Notes under the pieces: model-generated | What the model saw: the letters and a program-made list of their open reading frames with translations, nothing else | What the model was told of the DNA's origin: nothing | Database searches by the model: none | Program-made: the position numbers and the translations under genes | Shown: positions 7,561-16,246 of the stretch, piece by piece | Position numbering within the stretch: the stretch's first letter is position 1 | Layout: each line of letters starts with the position of its first letter | NCBI RefSeq assembly: GCF_014192055.1 | Contig: NZ_JACHXM010000030.1 | Location: 1-43,083, forward strand | Direction of reading: 5' to 3' | DNA length: 43,083 nucleotides | Origin: Halomonas organivorans | Lineage (GTDB): Bacteria; Pseudomonadota; Gammaproteobacteria; Pseudomonadales; Halomonadaceae

Positions 7561-8841
7561 TCACTGGGCGGTGCGGCGGCGGAACAGTTCGCGGAACACC
7601 GGATAGATGTCGCCGGCCTCGACGATCTGGCGCATGGCGAAGCGCTCCGGATACTCGGCTTCCACCCGCTCGTACTCTTCCCACAGGGCCTGATGGGCAT
7701 GGGGCGTAATCTCCACATAGGTGAAGTACTGCAACCGTGGCATCAGCGTATTGGCCAGCAGATCGCGACAGGTCAGGGAGTCGTCGTCCCAGTTGTCGCC
7801 GTCGGACGCCTGGGCCACGTAGAGGTTCCACTGACCTGGCGGGTAGCGGTCGCGGATGATCTCGTCGACCAGCGTCAGGGCGCTGGAGACGATGGTGCCG
7901 CCGGTTTCGCGGGAATAGAAGAACTCCTCCTCGTCGACCTCCTTGGCGGCGGTATGGTGACGCACGAAGACCAGCTCGACCTTCTCGTAGTTGCGCTCGA
8001 GAAACAGGTAGAGCAGCAGGAAGAAGCGCTTGGCAATGTCCTTGTGGGCCTGGGTCATGGAGCCCGAGACGTCCATCACGCAGAACATCACCGCCTTGCT
8101 CGACGGCTGGGGCTGATTGATCAGGTTGTTGTAGCGCAGATCATAGGTATCGATGAACGGCACCGCCTCGAGGCGTTTCTCGAGCCGTTCGATCTCGGCC
8201 TTGAGCTCGCTGATTCGCGCCGGATTGCGCAGCACCGGATCCTTGCGCTCCTCGGCCTCCAGCGCTTCCTGGGCCTCGCGCAGGGCACGCCGGATGGGGC
8301 CGCGCATGGCAATGCGTCGCGCCTGGGCCTCGCGCATCGATCTCACGATATTGATCCGCGCCGGCACCCCGTCTCGGGTGAAACCGGCCCGGACCGGGCG
8401 CACCTCGTCGAGGTCCACCAGGTTCTTGCGCTCCAGATGCGGCAGCTCCAGGCCGTCGAACACGAAGTCCAGAAACTCCTCGCGGGACAGGGTGAAGGCG
8501 AACTCGTCCATGCCCTCGCCCTGATTGGAGGCGCTGCCCTCGCCGGCCCCGCCGCCGCCACCTCCACCGGGGCGGCGTAGGCGATCGCCCTCGACGAACT
8601 CCTTGTTGCCGGGAGCAATGATGGTCCTCTTGCCGCCGGGGCCGTGCTGGAAAACGGGCTCCGAGATGTCTCGCGCGGGGATCGACACCTTTTCACCGCG
8701 CTCCATATCGGTGATGGAGCGACGATTGACCGCCTCCTCGACGGAGCGCTTGATATGGGTGCGATAGCGATCGAGGAAGCGCTGGCGATTGACCGCGCTC
8801 TTGTGCTTGGCATTGGCACGGCGGTCGATGAAGTAGGTCAT
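7561..8841 (-). CDS. yeaH: YeaH/DUF444 family VWA-domain protein
   Basis: A 426-residue protein with a basic N-terminal half, a glycine-rich linker (residues 91-100) and a C-terminal von Willebrand factor A domain. The metal-binding motif is D257-V-S259-G-S261 (CVMDVSGSMTQ). It is the conserved partner of the PrkA kinase. The role is not established beyond starvation and stress phenotypes of the E. coli yeaGH pair; an adaptor for the AAA+ kinase is inferred. AGGAGG lies just before the ATG. Gaps of 24 bp to spoVR and 70 bp to prkA support one operon. Confidence 0.95.
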   Translation of the reverse strand: MTYFIDRRANAKHKSAVNRQRFLDRYRTHIKRSVEEAVNRRSITDMERGEKVSIPARDISEPVFQHGPGGKRTIIAPGNKEFVEGDRLRRPGGGGGGGAGEGSASNQGEGMDEFAFTLSREEFLDFVFDGLELPHLERKNLVDLDEVRPVRAGFTRDGVPARINIVRSMREAQARRIAMRGPIRRALREAQEALEAEERKDPVLRNPARISELKAEIERLEKRLEAVPFIDTYDLRYNNLINQPQPSSKAVMFCVMDVSGSMTQAHKDIAKRFFLLLYLFLERNYEKVELVFVRHHTAAKEVDEEEFFYSRETGGTIVSSALTLVDEIIRDRYPPGQWNLYVAQASDGDNWDDDSLTCRDLLANTLMPRLQYFTYVEITPHAHQALWEEYERVEAEYPERFAMRQIVEAGDIYPVFRELFRRRTAQ

Positions 8842-8911
8842 GCGGACCTCCTTGGCTGCCACTCGCTTGCGCAGGGCGCCGCCTCGCGGCACCCTGCCCG
8901 GCCCTCGGGCG

Positions 8912-10834
8912 CTACTGCGACTTGCGCACCCTCAGGTACCACTCGGACAGCAGTCGCACCTGCTTCTCGGTATAGCCGCGGTCGACCATCCGAGCCACGA
9001 AATCCTCGTGCTTCTTCTGATCCGCGGTAGAGGCCTTGGCGTTGAACGAGATCACCGGCAGCAGTTCCTCGGTATTGGCGAACATCTTGTGCTCGATGAC
9101 CCCACGCAGCTTCTCGTAGGACTGCCAGCTCGGGTTCATGCCGTTGTTCTGGGCGCGGGCCCGAAGCACGAAATTGACCACTTCGTGGCGAAAGTCCTTG
9201 GGGTTGGAGATGCCGGCCGGCTTCTCGATCTTCTCCAGCTCCTCGTTGAGCGACTGGCGGTCGAACAGCTCGCCGGTCTCCGGATCCCGGTACTCCTGGT
9301 CCTGGATCCAGAAGTCGGCATAGGTGACGTAGCGGTCGAAGATGTTCTGGCCGTACTCGGAGTAGGACTCGAGATACGCGGTCTGGATCTCCTTGCCGAT
9401 GAAGTCCACGTAGCGCGGCGCCAGGAACTCCTTGATGAAGCGCAGGTAGCGCTCGAAGGTTTCCTTGGGCAGTTGCTCCTGCTCGAGGCGCTGCTCGAGC
9501 ACGTAGAGCAGGTGCACCGGGTTGGCCGCCACCTCGACATTGTCGAAGTTGAACACCTTGGCGAGGATCTTGAAGGCGAAGCGGGTGGAGAGCCCGTCCA
9601 TGCCCTCGTCGACACCCGCGGCATCGCGATACTCCTGGATCGACTTGGCCTTGGGGTCGGTATCCTTGAGGTTCTCGCCGTCATAGACCCGCATCTTGGA
9701 ATAGACGCTGGAATTCTCGGGCTCCTTGAGCCTCGAGAGCACCGAGAACTGCGCCAGCATGCGCAGCGTGTCCGGCGCGCAGGGCGCCTCGGCCAGCGTG
9801 GAATGCTCGAGCAGTTTCTTGTAAATATTGATCTCTTCGGTTACCCGCAGGCAGTAGGGCACCTTGACGATATACACCCGGTCGAGGAAGGCCTCGTTGT
9901 TGCGATTGTTGCGGAAGGTCTGCCACTCGCTCTCGTTGGAGTGCGCCAGCACGATGCCGTCGAAGGGAATCGCCCCCATGCCTTCGGTGGGGTTGTAGTT
10001 ACCCTCCTGGGTGGCCGTCAGCAGCGGGTGCAGCACCTTGATCGGCGCCTTGAACATCTCGACGAACTCCATCAGCCCCTGGTTGGCCCGGCACAGGCCA
10101 CCGGAGAAGCTGTAGGCGTCCGGGTCGTCCTGGGAGTAGAGCTCGAGCTGGCGGATATCCACCTTGCCGACCAGCGAGGAAATGTCCTGGTTGTTCTCGT
10201 CGCCGGGCTCGGTCTTGGAGATCGCGATCTGGTTGAGACGCGATGGGTACAGGCGTACCACCTTGAACTGGGTGATGTCGCCACCGTACTCCTTGAGTCG
10301 CTTGGCCGCCCAGGGCGACATCACGCTCTTCAGGCAACGCGTCGGAATGCCGTATTCCTTCTCGAGCAGCTCGCCGTCATGTTCCGGCGAAAACAGGCCC
10401 AGCGGGGACTCCTGAACCGGCGAGCCCTTGATGGCATAGAAAGGCACGTGCTCCATCAGCAGCTTGAGCCGCTCGGCGAGCGACGACTTGCCGCCCCCCA
10501 CCGGGCCGAGCAGGTAGAGGATCTGCTTCTTCTCCTCGAGCCCCTGGGCGGCATGGCGGAAATAGGCGACGATCTGCTCGATGGCCTCCTCCATGCCGTA
10601 GAACTCACAGAACGCCGGATAGCGGCGAATCACCTTGTTGGAGAAGATCCGCGACAGGCGGGGATCCTTGGCCGTGTCGATCACCTCGGGCTCGCCGATG
10701 GCTTCCAGCATGCGCTCGGCCGCACTGGCATAGACCGAGGGGTCCTCACGGCAGAGTTCCAGATACTCCTGCAGGCTCAACTCTTCCTGCTGGATACGTT
10801 CGAAGCGGTTCTGCACATGATCGAAGATGCTCAT
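8912..10834 (-). CDS. prkA: PrkA (YeaG) AAA+ serine protein kinase
   Basis: A 640-residue PrkA family protein, matching E. coli YeaG (about 644). An AAA+ ATPase core with Walker A GPVGGGKSS (110-118) is followed by a C-terminal kinase-like PrkA domain. It opens with MSIFDHVQNRFERIQQEE, a typical family start, and GGAGGC lies upstream of the ATG at 10834. PrkA has reported Ser/Thr kinase or ATP-dependent protease activity depending on species. It is first in the prkA-yeaH-spoVR operon. Two direct repeats in the upstream region may bind an activator. Confidence 0.96.
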   Translation of the reverse strand: MSIFDHVQNRFERIQQEELSLQEYLELCREDPSVYASAAERMLEAIGEPEVIDTAKDPRLSRIFSNKVIRRYPAFCEFYGMEEAIEQIVAYFRHAAQGLEEKKQILYLLGPVGGGKSSLAERLKLLMEHVPFYAIKGSPVQESPLGLFSPEHDGELLEKEYGIPTRCLKSVMSPWAAKRLKEYGGDITQFKVVRLYPSRLNQIAISKTEPGDENNQDISSLVGKVDIRQLELYSQDDPDAYSFSGGLCRANQGLMEFVEMFKAPIKVLHPLLTATQEGNYNPTEGMGAIPFDGIVLAHSNESEWQTFRNNRNNEAFLDRVYIVKVPYCLRVTEEINIYKKLLEHSTLAEAPCAPDTLRMLAQFSVLSRLKEPENSSVYSKMRVYDGENLKDTDPKAKSIQEYRDAAGVDEGMDGLSTRFAFKILAKVFNFDNVEVAANPVHLLYVLEQRLEQEQLPKETFERYLRFIKEFLAPRYVDFIGKEIQTAYLESYSEYGQNIFDRYVTYADFWIQDQEYRDPETGELFDRQSLNEELEKIEKPAGISNPKDFRHEVVNFVLRARAQNNGMNPSWQSYEKLRGVIEHKMFANTEELLPVISFNAKASTADQKKHEDFVARMVDRGYTEKQVRLLSEWYLRVRKSQ

Positions 10835-10936
10835 CGATGCCTCCTTAAAGCCCGGGGCTCCGGCCTGGCAATCCTGGCCCAATGACCGGGTTCGGTAGCT
10901 TCAGCGTAGTCAGCTCGACCGGACGATGGCGCCCGG

Positions 10937-11017
10937 AATCTTCAACGCAGGCTACTACTTCCTATGAGCCCTCGAACCCGCGGCGGTTCATCTCCCGAGC
11001 AGCAGATTTTCAACGCA
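10937..11017. promoter_or_regulatory. Direct repeats upstream of prkA
   Basis: GATTTTCAACGCA (11005-11017) and AATCTTCAACGCA (10937-10949) match at 11 of 13 positions, in the same orientation, 68 bp apart. They lie 103-183 bp upstream of the prkA start, in a gap without genes. This position suits enhancer-like activator sites; no matching family motif was recognised. Confidence 0.4.
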
Positions 11018-11048
11018 AGAGGCGACGAACGCTCCTGACGACGCTCCG

Positions 11049-13061
11049 TCACAGCCTGGCGGCCAACCGCACGCCCTGATCGATGGCACGCTTGGCATCG
11101 AGTTCGGCGGGTTCCAGGGCTCCCCCGATGACGTGCACCGAGACGCCCGCCTCGCGCAGCGGCTCGAGCCACTCGCAGACCGCCTCCTGGCCGGCGCAGA
11201 TCACCACCGAATCGACCTCGAGCAGCCGAGGCTCGCCATCGAGTCGAATGTGCAGGCCGGCATCGTCGATGCCCACGTACTCGCATCCGGCCAGCATCTC
11301 GACGCCGCGATGGCGCAGCGAGGCCCGGTGCACCCAGCCGGTGGTGGTCCCGAGCCCGCGCCCCGGCTTGCTGTCCTTACGCTGCAGGAGGGTGACCTTG
11401 CGCGGTACCGCCGGCGGTTCGGGCTCACGCAGCCCGCCCGGCGCCGTTACCGACAGATCCACGCCCCACTCGTCGCACCAGGCCGCGGCGTCCGGCGCGG
11501 AAGAGCCGGCATGAGTCAGCAGTTCAGCCACGTCGAAGCCGATGCCGCCGGCGCCGATGATCGCTACCCGCGGCCCGACACGCTCCGGATGCTGGATGGC
11601 CAGCGGATACGAGATCACCTTGGGGTGGTCGATACCGGGCAGCTCGAGGCGACGCGGACGCACCCCGGTGGCCAGCACCACCTCATCGAAACCGTGCAGC
11701 GCGTGCAGCTCGGGTTCAGCTCCCAGGCGCACGGTCACACCATGCTTGTCGAGCATCACTCGGTAGTAGCGCAGCGTCTCGTCGAATTCCTCCTTGCCGG
11801 GAATCCGACGGGCATGGTTGAACTGGCCGCCGAGCGTCGACTGACGCTCGAAGAGCGTCACCGCATGGCCACGCTCGGCGGCGGTCACCGCAGCGGCAAG
11901 CCCCGCCGGTCCGCCGCCCACTACCGCGATGGTGCGAGGCTCGGCGGCCGGCTCGACGACCAGCTCGGTCTCGTGGCAGGCCCGCGGATTGACCAGGCAG
12001 GAGGTCAGCTTGCCCTGGAAGGTATGATCCAGACAGGCCTGGTTGCAGGCGATACAGGTATTGATCTCCTCGGCCAGTCCATCGCGCGCCTTGGCCAACC
12101 AGGCCGGATCGGCCAGGAAGGGACGCGCCATCGACACCATGTCGGCATAGCCCTCGGCGAGCAGCCGCTCGGCCACGTCAGGCATGTTGATGCGATTGGT
12201 GGTAATCAACGGCACCGCGATCTCGGAGCGAATCCGCCGGGTGACCTCGGCAAACGCCGCACGCGGCACGCTGGTCACGATGGTCGGCACCCGCGCCTCG
12301 TGCCAGCCGATACCGGTGTTGAGCACATCGGCACCGGCGTCCACCACCGCGCGTCCCAGGGCCACCACCTCGTCATGGGTACTGCCCTCGTCCACCAGAT
12401 CGATCATCGACAGCCGGAAGATGATCAGGAAATCCGGCCCCAGCGCCGCACGGATGCGCCGCACCGCTTCCACCGGGAAGCGGATACGCTTGTCGAAGCT
12501 CCCTCCCCAGGCATCCTCGCGTCGATTGGTGCGCCGGCACACGAACTGATTGATCAGATACCCCTCGGAGCCCATCACTTCCACACCGTCGTAGCCGGCC
12601 TCCCGCGCCAGGCTCGCGCAACGCACGTAGTCCTCGAGCGTCCGCTCGATCTCCTCCTCGCTCAAGGCGCGCGGCGCGCGGGGATTGATCGGCGCCTGAA
12701 TCGCCGACGGCGCGACCGGCGCCTCGGTGTAGGCGTAGCGCCCGGCATGCAGGATCTGCAGGCAGATGTGGCCGCCCTCGGCCTGCACCGCCGCGGTCAC
12801 CCGCCGGTGATCGGCCACCTGCTCGGGGCGCTCCAGCGTCGCGGCGCCGGCGAAGACCGCGCCTTCGGCGTTGGGCGCGATGCCGCCACCGACGATCAGC
12901 GATACGCCCGCTCGAGCGCGCTCGGCGTAGAAGGCGGCCAGCCGGGAAAATCCGTCGGGCGCTTCCTCCAGGTTGGTGTGCATCGAGCCCATCAACACCC
13001 GGTTGGGCAGGCTCAGCGGCCCCAGCTCGAGGGATCGGAACAGGTTCGGGAAGGCGATCAC
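11049..13061 (-). CDS. fadH: NADPH-dependent 2,4-dienoyl-CoA reductase
   Basis: A 670-residue flavo-iron-sulfur enzyme (E. coli FadH is 672) that reduces 2,4-dienoyl-CoA during beta-oxidation of unsaturated fatty acids. The N-terminal Old-Yellow-Enzyme TIM barrel binds FMN (NRVLMGSMHT, HAGRYAYTEAPVAPSAI). Next come four cluster cysteines, C-x2-C-x3-C-x11-C, near residues 335-354 (TCIACNQACLDH). A C-terminal FAD/NADPH module carries IAVVGGGPAGLAAAV. The GTG at 13061 has GAGGAG at good spacing and matches the family N-terminus (IAFPNLFRSLELG); the open frame continues upstream without homology. It stands alone between prkA and the tRNA operon. Confidence 0.95.
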   Translation of the reverse strand: MIAFPNLFRSLELGPLSLPNRVLMGSMHTNLEEAPDGFSRLAAFYAERARAGVSLIVGGGIAPNAEGAVFAGAATLERPEQVADHRRVTAAVQAEGGHICLQILHAGRYAYTEAPVAPSAIQAPINPRAPRALSEEEIERTLEDYVRCASLAREAGYDGVEVMGSEGYLINQFVCRRTNRREDAWGGSFDKRIRFPVEAVRRIRAALGPDFLIIFRLSMIDLVDEGSTHDEVVALGRAVVDAGADVLNTGIGWHEARVPTIVTSVPRAAFAEVTRRIRSEIAVPLITTNRINMPDVAERLLAEGYADMVSMARPFLADPAWLAKARDGLAEEINTCIACNQACLDHTFQGKLTSCLVNPRACHETELVVEPAAEPRTIAVVGGGPAGLAAAVTAAERGHAVTLFERQSTLGGQFNHARRIPGKEEFDETLRYYRVMLDKHGVTVRLGAEPELHALHGFDEVVLATGVRPRRLELPGIDHPKVISYPLAIQHPERVGPRVAIIGAGGIGFDVAELLTHAGSSAPDAAAWCDEWGVDLSVTAPGGLREPEPPAVPRKVTLLQRKDSKPGRGLGTTTGWVHRASLRHRGVEMLAGCEYVGIDDAGLHIRLDGEPRLLEVDSVVICAGQEAVCEWLEPLREAGVSVHVIGGALEPAELDAKRAIDQGVRLAARL

Positions 13062-13241
13062 GGTTGCGGCTCCTCGTGTCGAGCGACAGAAATTAAAACA
13101 ACTGTATGATAGCCTCGCACGAACCGCAAAGTCCGGGAAGACATCGTCCCGTTCCGAGTCATCACCGAGGAAGGCCTCAGGCCACCCTCGCGGCATGATG
13201 CGGATGCGTGAGGGGCGACGGGCGCTAGAAAGATAGACACG

Positions 13242-13270
13242 AAAAAGCCCCGCGGCGAGAACCGCGAGGC
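13242..13270 (-). terminator. Rho-independent terminator of the Val/Asp tRNA operon
   Basis: On the minus strand: GCCTCGCGG, 6-base loop, CCGCGGGGC (9-bp stem with one T-G pair), then TTTTT. It directly follows the last tRNA-Asp of the operon. Confidence 0.88.
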
Positions 13271-13289
13271 TTCTGGAATTCTGAGCAGA

Positions 13290-13366
13290 TGGCGGACCGG
13301 ACGGGACTCGAACCCGCGACCTCCGGCGTGACAGGCCGGCATTCTAACCAACTGAACTACCGGTCC
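13290..13366 (-). tRNA. tRNA-Asp(GTC), third copy in operon
   Basis: 77 nt with encoded CCA. Acceptor stem GGACCGG/CCGGTCC; anticodon loop CTGTCAC gives GTC. Last gene before the terminator. Confidence 0.97.
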
Positions 13367-13369
13367 GCG

Positions 13370-13446
13370 TGGTGGGCGATACTGGACTCGAACCAGTGAC
13401 CCCCAGCATGTGAGGCTGGTGCTCTAACCAACTGAGCTAATCGCCC
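13370..13446 (-). tRNA. tRNA-Val(CAC)
   Basis: 77 nt with encoded CCA. Acceptor stem GGGCGAT/ATCGCCC; anticodon stem CCAGC/GCTGG with loop CTCACAT gives CAC, reading GUG. Only 3 bp separate it from the neighbouring tRNA-Asp. Confidence 0.95.
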
Positions 13447-13476
13447 ACGCGTACTGCTTAGATTGTGGCGTCATCG

Positions 13477-13553
13477 TGGCGGACCGGACGGGACTCGAAC
13501 CCGCGACCTCCGGCGTGACAGGCCGGCATTCTAACCAACTGAACTACCGGTCC
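13477..13553 (-). tRNA. tRNA-Asp(GTC), second copy
   Basis: 77 nt with encoded CCA, same sequence as the other two Asp copies, anticodon loop CTGTCAC. Confidence 0.97.
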
Positions 13554-13581
13554 GCAACTGATGATGCGGTGCAGAAAACGC

Positions 13582-13658
13582 TGGCGGACCGGACGGGACT
13601 CGAACCCGCGACCTCCGGCGTGACAGGCCGGCATTCTAACCAACTGAACTACCGGTCC
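13582..13658 (-). tRNA. tRNA-Asp(GTC), first copy
   Basis: 77 nt with encoded CCA, acceptor GGACCGG/CCGGTCC, anticodon GTC. Three identical Asp genes in one operon suggest high demand or recent duplication. Confidence 0.97.
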
Positions 13659-13699
13659 GCACTCGTTTCTGCTACGTAATCGGGCACTGTCGAGGACAG

Positions 13700-13775
13700 T
13701 GGTGGGTGGTACAGGGTTCGAACCTGTGACCCCCAGCTTGTAAGGCTGGTGCTCTCCCAACTGAGCTAACCACCC
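13700..13775 (-). tRNA. tRNA-Val(TAC)
   Basis: 76 nt with encoded CCA. Acceptor GGGTGGT/ACCACCC; anticodon stem CCAGC/GCTGG with loop CTTACAA gives TAC. First gene of the operon, 19 bases from the -10 element. Confidence 0.97.
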
Positions 13776-13793
13776 CCGGTCACGTGGCGCTGC

Positions 13794-13821
13794 ATTCTAC
13801 AGGGACCCCGGTGATTGTCAA
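13794..13821 (-). promoter_or_regulatory. Near-consensus promoter of the Val/Asp tRNA operon
   Basis: On the minus strand: perfect -35 TTGACA (13821-13816), 16-bp spacer, -10 TAGAAT (13799-13794). The start would fall near 13787, about 12 bases before the first tRNA. Confidence 0.88.
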
Positions 13822-13873
13822 CGCGTTTTTTTCATCGACCTCGATATCGAGGCACGAACTTTCCGCAGGACAT

Positions 13874-14608
13874 TCATTCACTTGGCCACGCATCATCGCC
13901 ACAAGCATGACGGCTCATGGCCTCGGCGATAGCACGCGCGCCTTCCACGATCAGGCCATCCTGATCGCGCCCCGAGGCCCGACGCGGCTTCCAGTCATGG
14001 TCGCCGTCTTCCAGCCAGTGCAGCTCGGCGGCATCCGGCAGCGCATAGCCGGCCACTTCGTCACGGGTACCGAAGGCATCCCGAGTGCCCTGGATCACCA
14101 GGGTCGGACTGGACAGCCGCGGCCAGTGGTCAAGGCGCAGCGATTCGGGCTTGCGCGGCGGATGAAACGGATAGCCGCAAAGAGCGAGGCCATCGGCACC
14201 GTCACGAGCCGCCAACAGGCTCGCGACCCGCCCGCCCATCGACTTGCCGCCGAGCCACAGCGGGCCAGGCGAGCCCTGCGACATACTGTCGCGCCAGCAG
14301 GCGAATTCCTCCACCAGCGTCTCGACCCGAGGCGGCGGACGACGCCTGCCTTCGTCGCGCATGCGCTGCATGTAGGCGAACTCGAAGGCCAGGCTCTGCA
14401 CACCCTCGACCGCCAGCGCTTCCCGAAGACGCTGCATGAAGGGCGAATCCTGGCCGGCGCCGGCACCATGCGCCAGCAACAGTCGGCCCCGCCGGGCCTG
14501 CCCGGTGATCACCAGCGGCCCGAGGCCCTGGATGTCATGGCGCTCCACGAGCGGCTTGCAACGGCCGCTTTGCCGATCGCAGGGGGCTACTTTTTTGTAT
14601 TCATCCAT
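13874..14608 (-). CDS. Alpha/beta hydrolase (KANL3/Tex30-like)
   Basis: A 244-residue cytoplasmic alpha/beta hydrolase. It shows the LLLAHGAGAGQDSPFM oxyanion segment and a nucleophile elbow GKSMGG with Ser123. Probable acid Asp177 (QGTRDAFG) and His204 (DGDHDWKP) complete the triad. The natural substrate is unknown. The start is uncertain: ATG 14608, GTG 14617 and GTG 14548 (224 residues, closest to the conserved core) all lack a clear Shine-Dalgarno. A TGTATACA palindrome sits across the upstream start codons, suggesting repression at or very near the transcription start, or a short leader. Confidence 0.8.
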   Translation of the reverse strand: MDEYKKVAPCDRQSGRCKPLVERHDIQGLGPLVITGQARRGRLLLAHGAGAGQDSPFMQRLREALAVEGVQSLAFEFAYMQRMRDEGRRRPPPRVETLVEEFACWRDSMSQGSPGPLWLGGKSMGGRVASLLAARDGADGLALCGYPFHPPRKPESLRLDHWPRLSSPTLVIQGTRDAFGTRDEVAGYALPDAAELHWLEDGDHDWKPRRASGRDQDGLIVEGARAIAEAMSRHACGDDAWPSE

Positions 14609-14616
14609 TGTATACA
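14609..14616. promoter_or_regulatory. TGTATACA palindrome at the hydrolase start
   Basis: TGTATACA within TTGTATACACTTAG abuts the ATG of the minus-strand hydrolase gene. The flanks match the copies at 5447-5481, suggesting the same unknown regulator controls both genes. Confidence 0.45.
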
Positions 14617-14709
14617 CTTAGTGACGACAATTATTCTATGCTGATGATGCATGAGGAAATCGATACGCTCGCAAGGCCACAAAGACGGGCGAATCGCTCC
14701 GAATTCGAC

Positions 14710-14751
14710 TTGACCGGCATCATCATGTGGGCGAACGGCCTGGGCTAGACT
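14710..14751 (+). promoter_or_regulatory. FNR/Anr class II promoter of ccoNOQP
   Basis: FNR-type box TTGAC-cggc-ATCAT (14710-14723), 8 of 10 matches to TTGAT-N4-ATCAA, followed by a -10 TAGACT (14746-14751). With +1 at 14758 the box centre is at -41.5, exactly the class II activator position. Anr is encoded about 10 kb downstream. Binding is inferred. Confidence 0.75.
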
Positions 14752-14797
14752 GCAGCCCAAGCGCGTCTCCCTCCACCGCGTTCGATGGAAACCTGAC

Positions 14798-16228
14798 ATG
14801 AGCAGAGCACTGGAACATCCTACCTACAACTACAAGGTCGTGCGGCAGTTCGCGATCATGACCGTGGTCTGGGGTATCGTGGGCATGGCCCTCGGCGTCA
14901 CGATCGCCGCGCAGCTGGTCTGGCCGGAACTCAACCTGGGACTGCCCTGGACGAGCTTCGGCCGCCTGCGCCCGCTGCACACCAACGCCGTGATCTTCGC
15001 CTTCGGCGGTTCGGCCCTGTTCGCCACCTCCTACTATGTGGTGCAGCGGACCTGCCAGACCCGCCTGATCTCCGACAAGCTGGCCGCCTTCACCTTCTGG
15101 GGCTGGCAGGCGGTGATCCTGTCGGCGGTGGTAACGCTGCCGCTGGGCTACACCGAGGTCAAGGAGTATGCCGAGCTGGAGTGGCCGATCGACATCCTGC
15201 TCGCGGTGGTATGGATCAGTTACGCCATCGTCTTCCTGGGGACCATCAAGCAGCGCCGAACCTCCCACATCTACGTGGCCAACTGGTTCTTCGCCGCCTT
15301 CATCCTCACCGTGGCGGTGCTGCACATCGTCAACAGCGCGGCGATTCCGGTCTCGGCCATGTATTCGATCTCGCTGTACTCCGGCGCCATCGATGCCATG
15401 ACCCAGTGGTGGTATGGCCACAACGCAGTGGGGTTCTTCCTGACCGCCGGCTTCCTGGGCATGATGTATTATTTCGTGCCCAAGCAGGCGGAGCGCCCGG
15501 TCTATTCCTACCGCCTGTCGATCGTTCACTTCTGGGCGCTGATCATGGTCTACATGTGGGCCGGCCCCCATCACCTCCACTACACCGCCCTGCCCAACTG
15601 GGCCCAGTCACTGGGCATGGTGATGTCCATCATCCTGCTGGCCCCGTCCTGGGGCGGCATGATCAACGGCATGATGACCCTGTCGGGCGCCTGGCATAAG
15701 CTGCGCACCGATCCCACCCTGCGCTTCCTGGTGGTGGCGCTGTCGTTCTACGGCATGTCTACCTTCGAGGGCCCGATGATGGCGGTGAAGACCGTCAATG
15801 CGCTCTCGCACTACACCGATTGGACCATCGGCCACGTGCATGCCGGCGCCCTCGGCTGGGTGGCGATGATCACCATCGGCTCCATGTACCACCTGATTCC
15901 GCGCCTGTATGGCCGTACCGAGATGTACTCGGTGTCGCTGATCGCCGTGCACTTCTGGCTGGCCACCATCGGCACCGTGCTCTACATCGCTGCCATGTGG
16001 GTCAACGGCATCCTTCAGGGCCTGATGTGGCGGGCGGTCAACCCTGACGGCACCCTGATGTACACCTTCGTCGAATCCGTCGAGGCCAGCGGTCCGGGCT
16101 ACATCGTGCGCATGATCGGCGGCCTGTGCTGGGTGGCCGGCATGCTGGTCATGGCCTTCAACGTCTTCATGACCGTACGCCGTCAGGAAAGCCTCCGCCG
16201 GCCGCTGCCCCAGAGTGCCGGAGCCTAA
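14798..16228 (+). CDS. ccoN: cbb3-type cytochrome c oxidase subunit I
   Basis: A 476-residue membrane subunit with about 12 helices that holds haem b and the haem b3-CuB oxygen-reducing site of the high-affinity cbb3 oxidase. Conserved histidine regions include RPLHTNAVIFAFGGSALF, WWYGHNAVGFF, WAGPHHLHYT and HYTDWTIGHVHAGALGW. It starts the ccoNOQP operon 40 bp after the predicted +1. The ribosome site is weak (GGAAA). The following ccoO begins 18 bp after its stop. Confidence 0.98.
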   Translation: MSRALEHPTYNYKVVRQFAIMTVVWGIVGMALGVTIAAQLVWPELNLGLPWTSFGRLRPLHTNAVIFAFGGSALFATSYYVVQRTCQTRLISDKLAAFTFWGWQAVILSAVVTLPLGYTEVKEYAELEWPIDILLAVVWISYAIVFLGTIKQRRTSHIYVANWFFAAFILTVAVLHIVNSAAIPVSAMYSISLYSGAIDAMTQWWYGHNAVGFFLTAGFLGMMYYFVPKQAERPVYSYRLSIVHFWALIMVYMWAGPHHLHYTALPNWAQSLGMVMSIILLAPSWGGMINGMMTLSGAWHKLRTDPTLRFLVVALSFYGMSTFEGPMMAVKTVNALSHYTDWTIGHVHAGALGWVAMITIGSMYHLIPRLYGRTEMYSVSLIAVHFWLATIGTVLYIAAMWVNGILQGLMWRAVNPDGTLMYTFVESVEASGPGYIVRMIGGLCWVAGMLVMAFNVFMTVRRQESLRRPLPQSAGA

Positions 16229-16246
16229 CAGGGAACGAGAACGCCA

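Noticed and set aside
8840..10885. 681-codon frame opposite prkA
   Set aside because: Shadow frame of a GC-rich gene; prkA has family motifs and a ribosome site. The same reasoning removes long frames opposite rnr, fadH, ccoI, the hybrid kinase and acs.
10865..10890. Sigma54 promoter upstream of prkA
   Set aside because: GGGCCAGGATTGCC on the minus strand looks similar, but the distance between the GG and GC elements is one base short of the required spacing.
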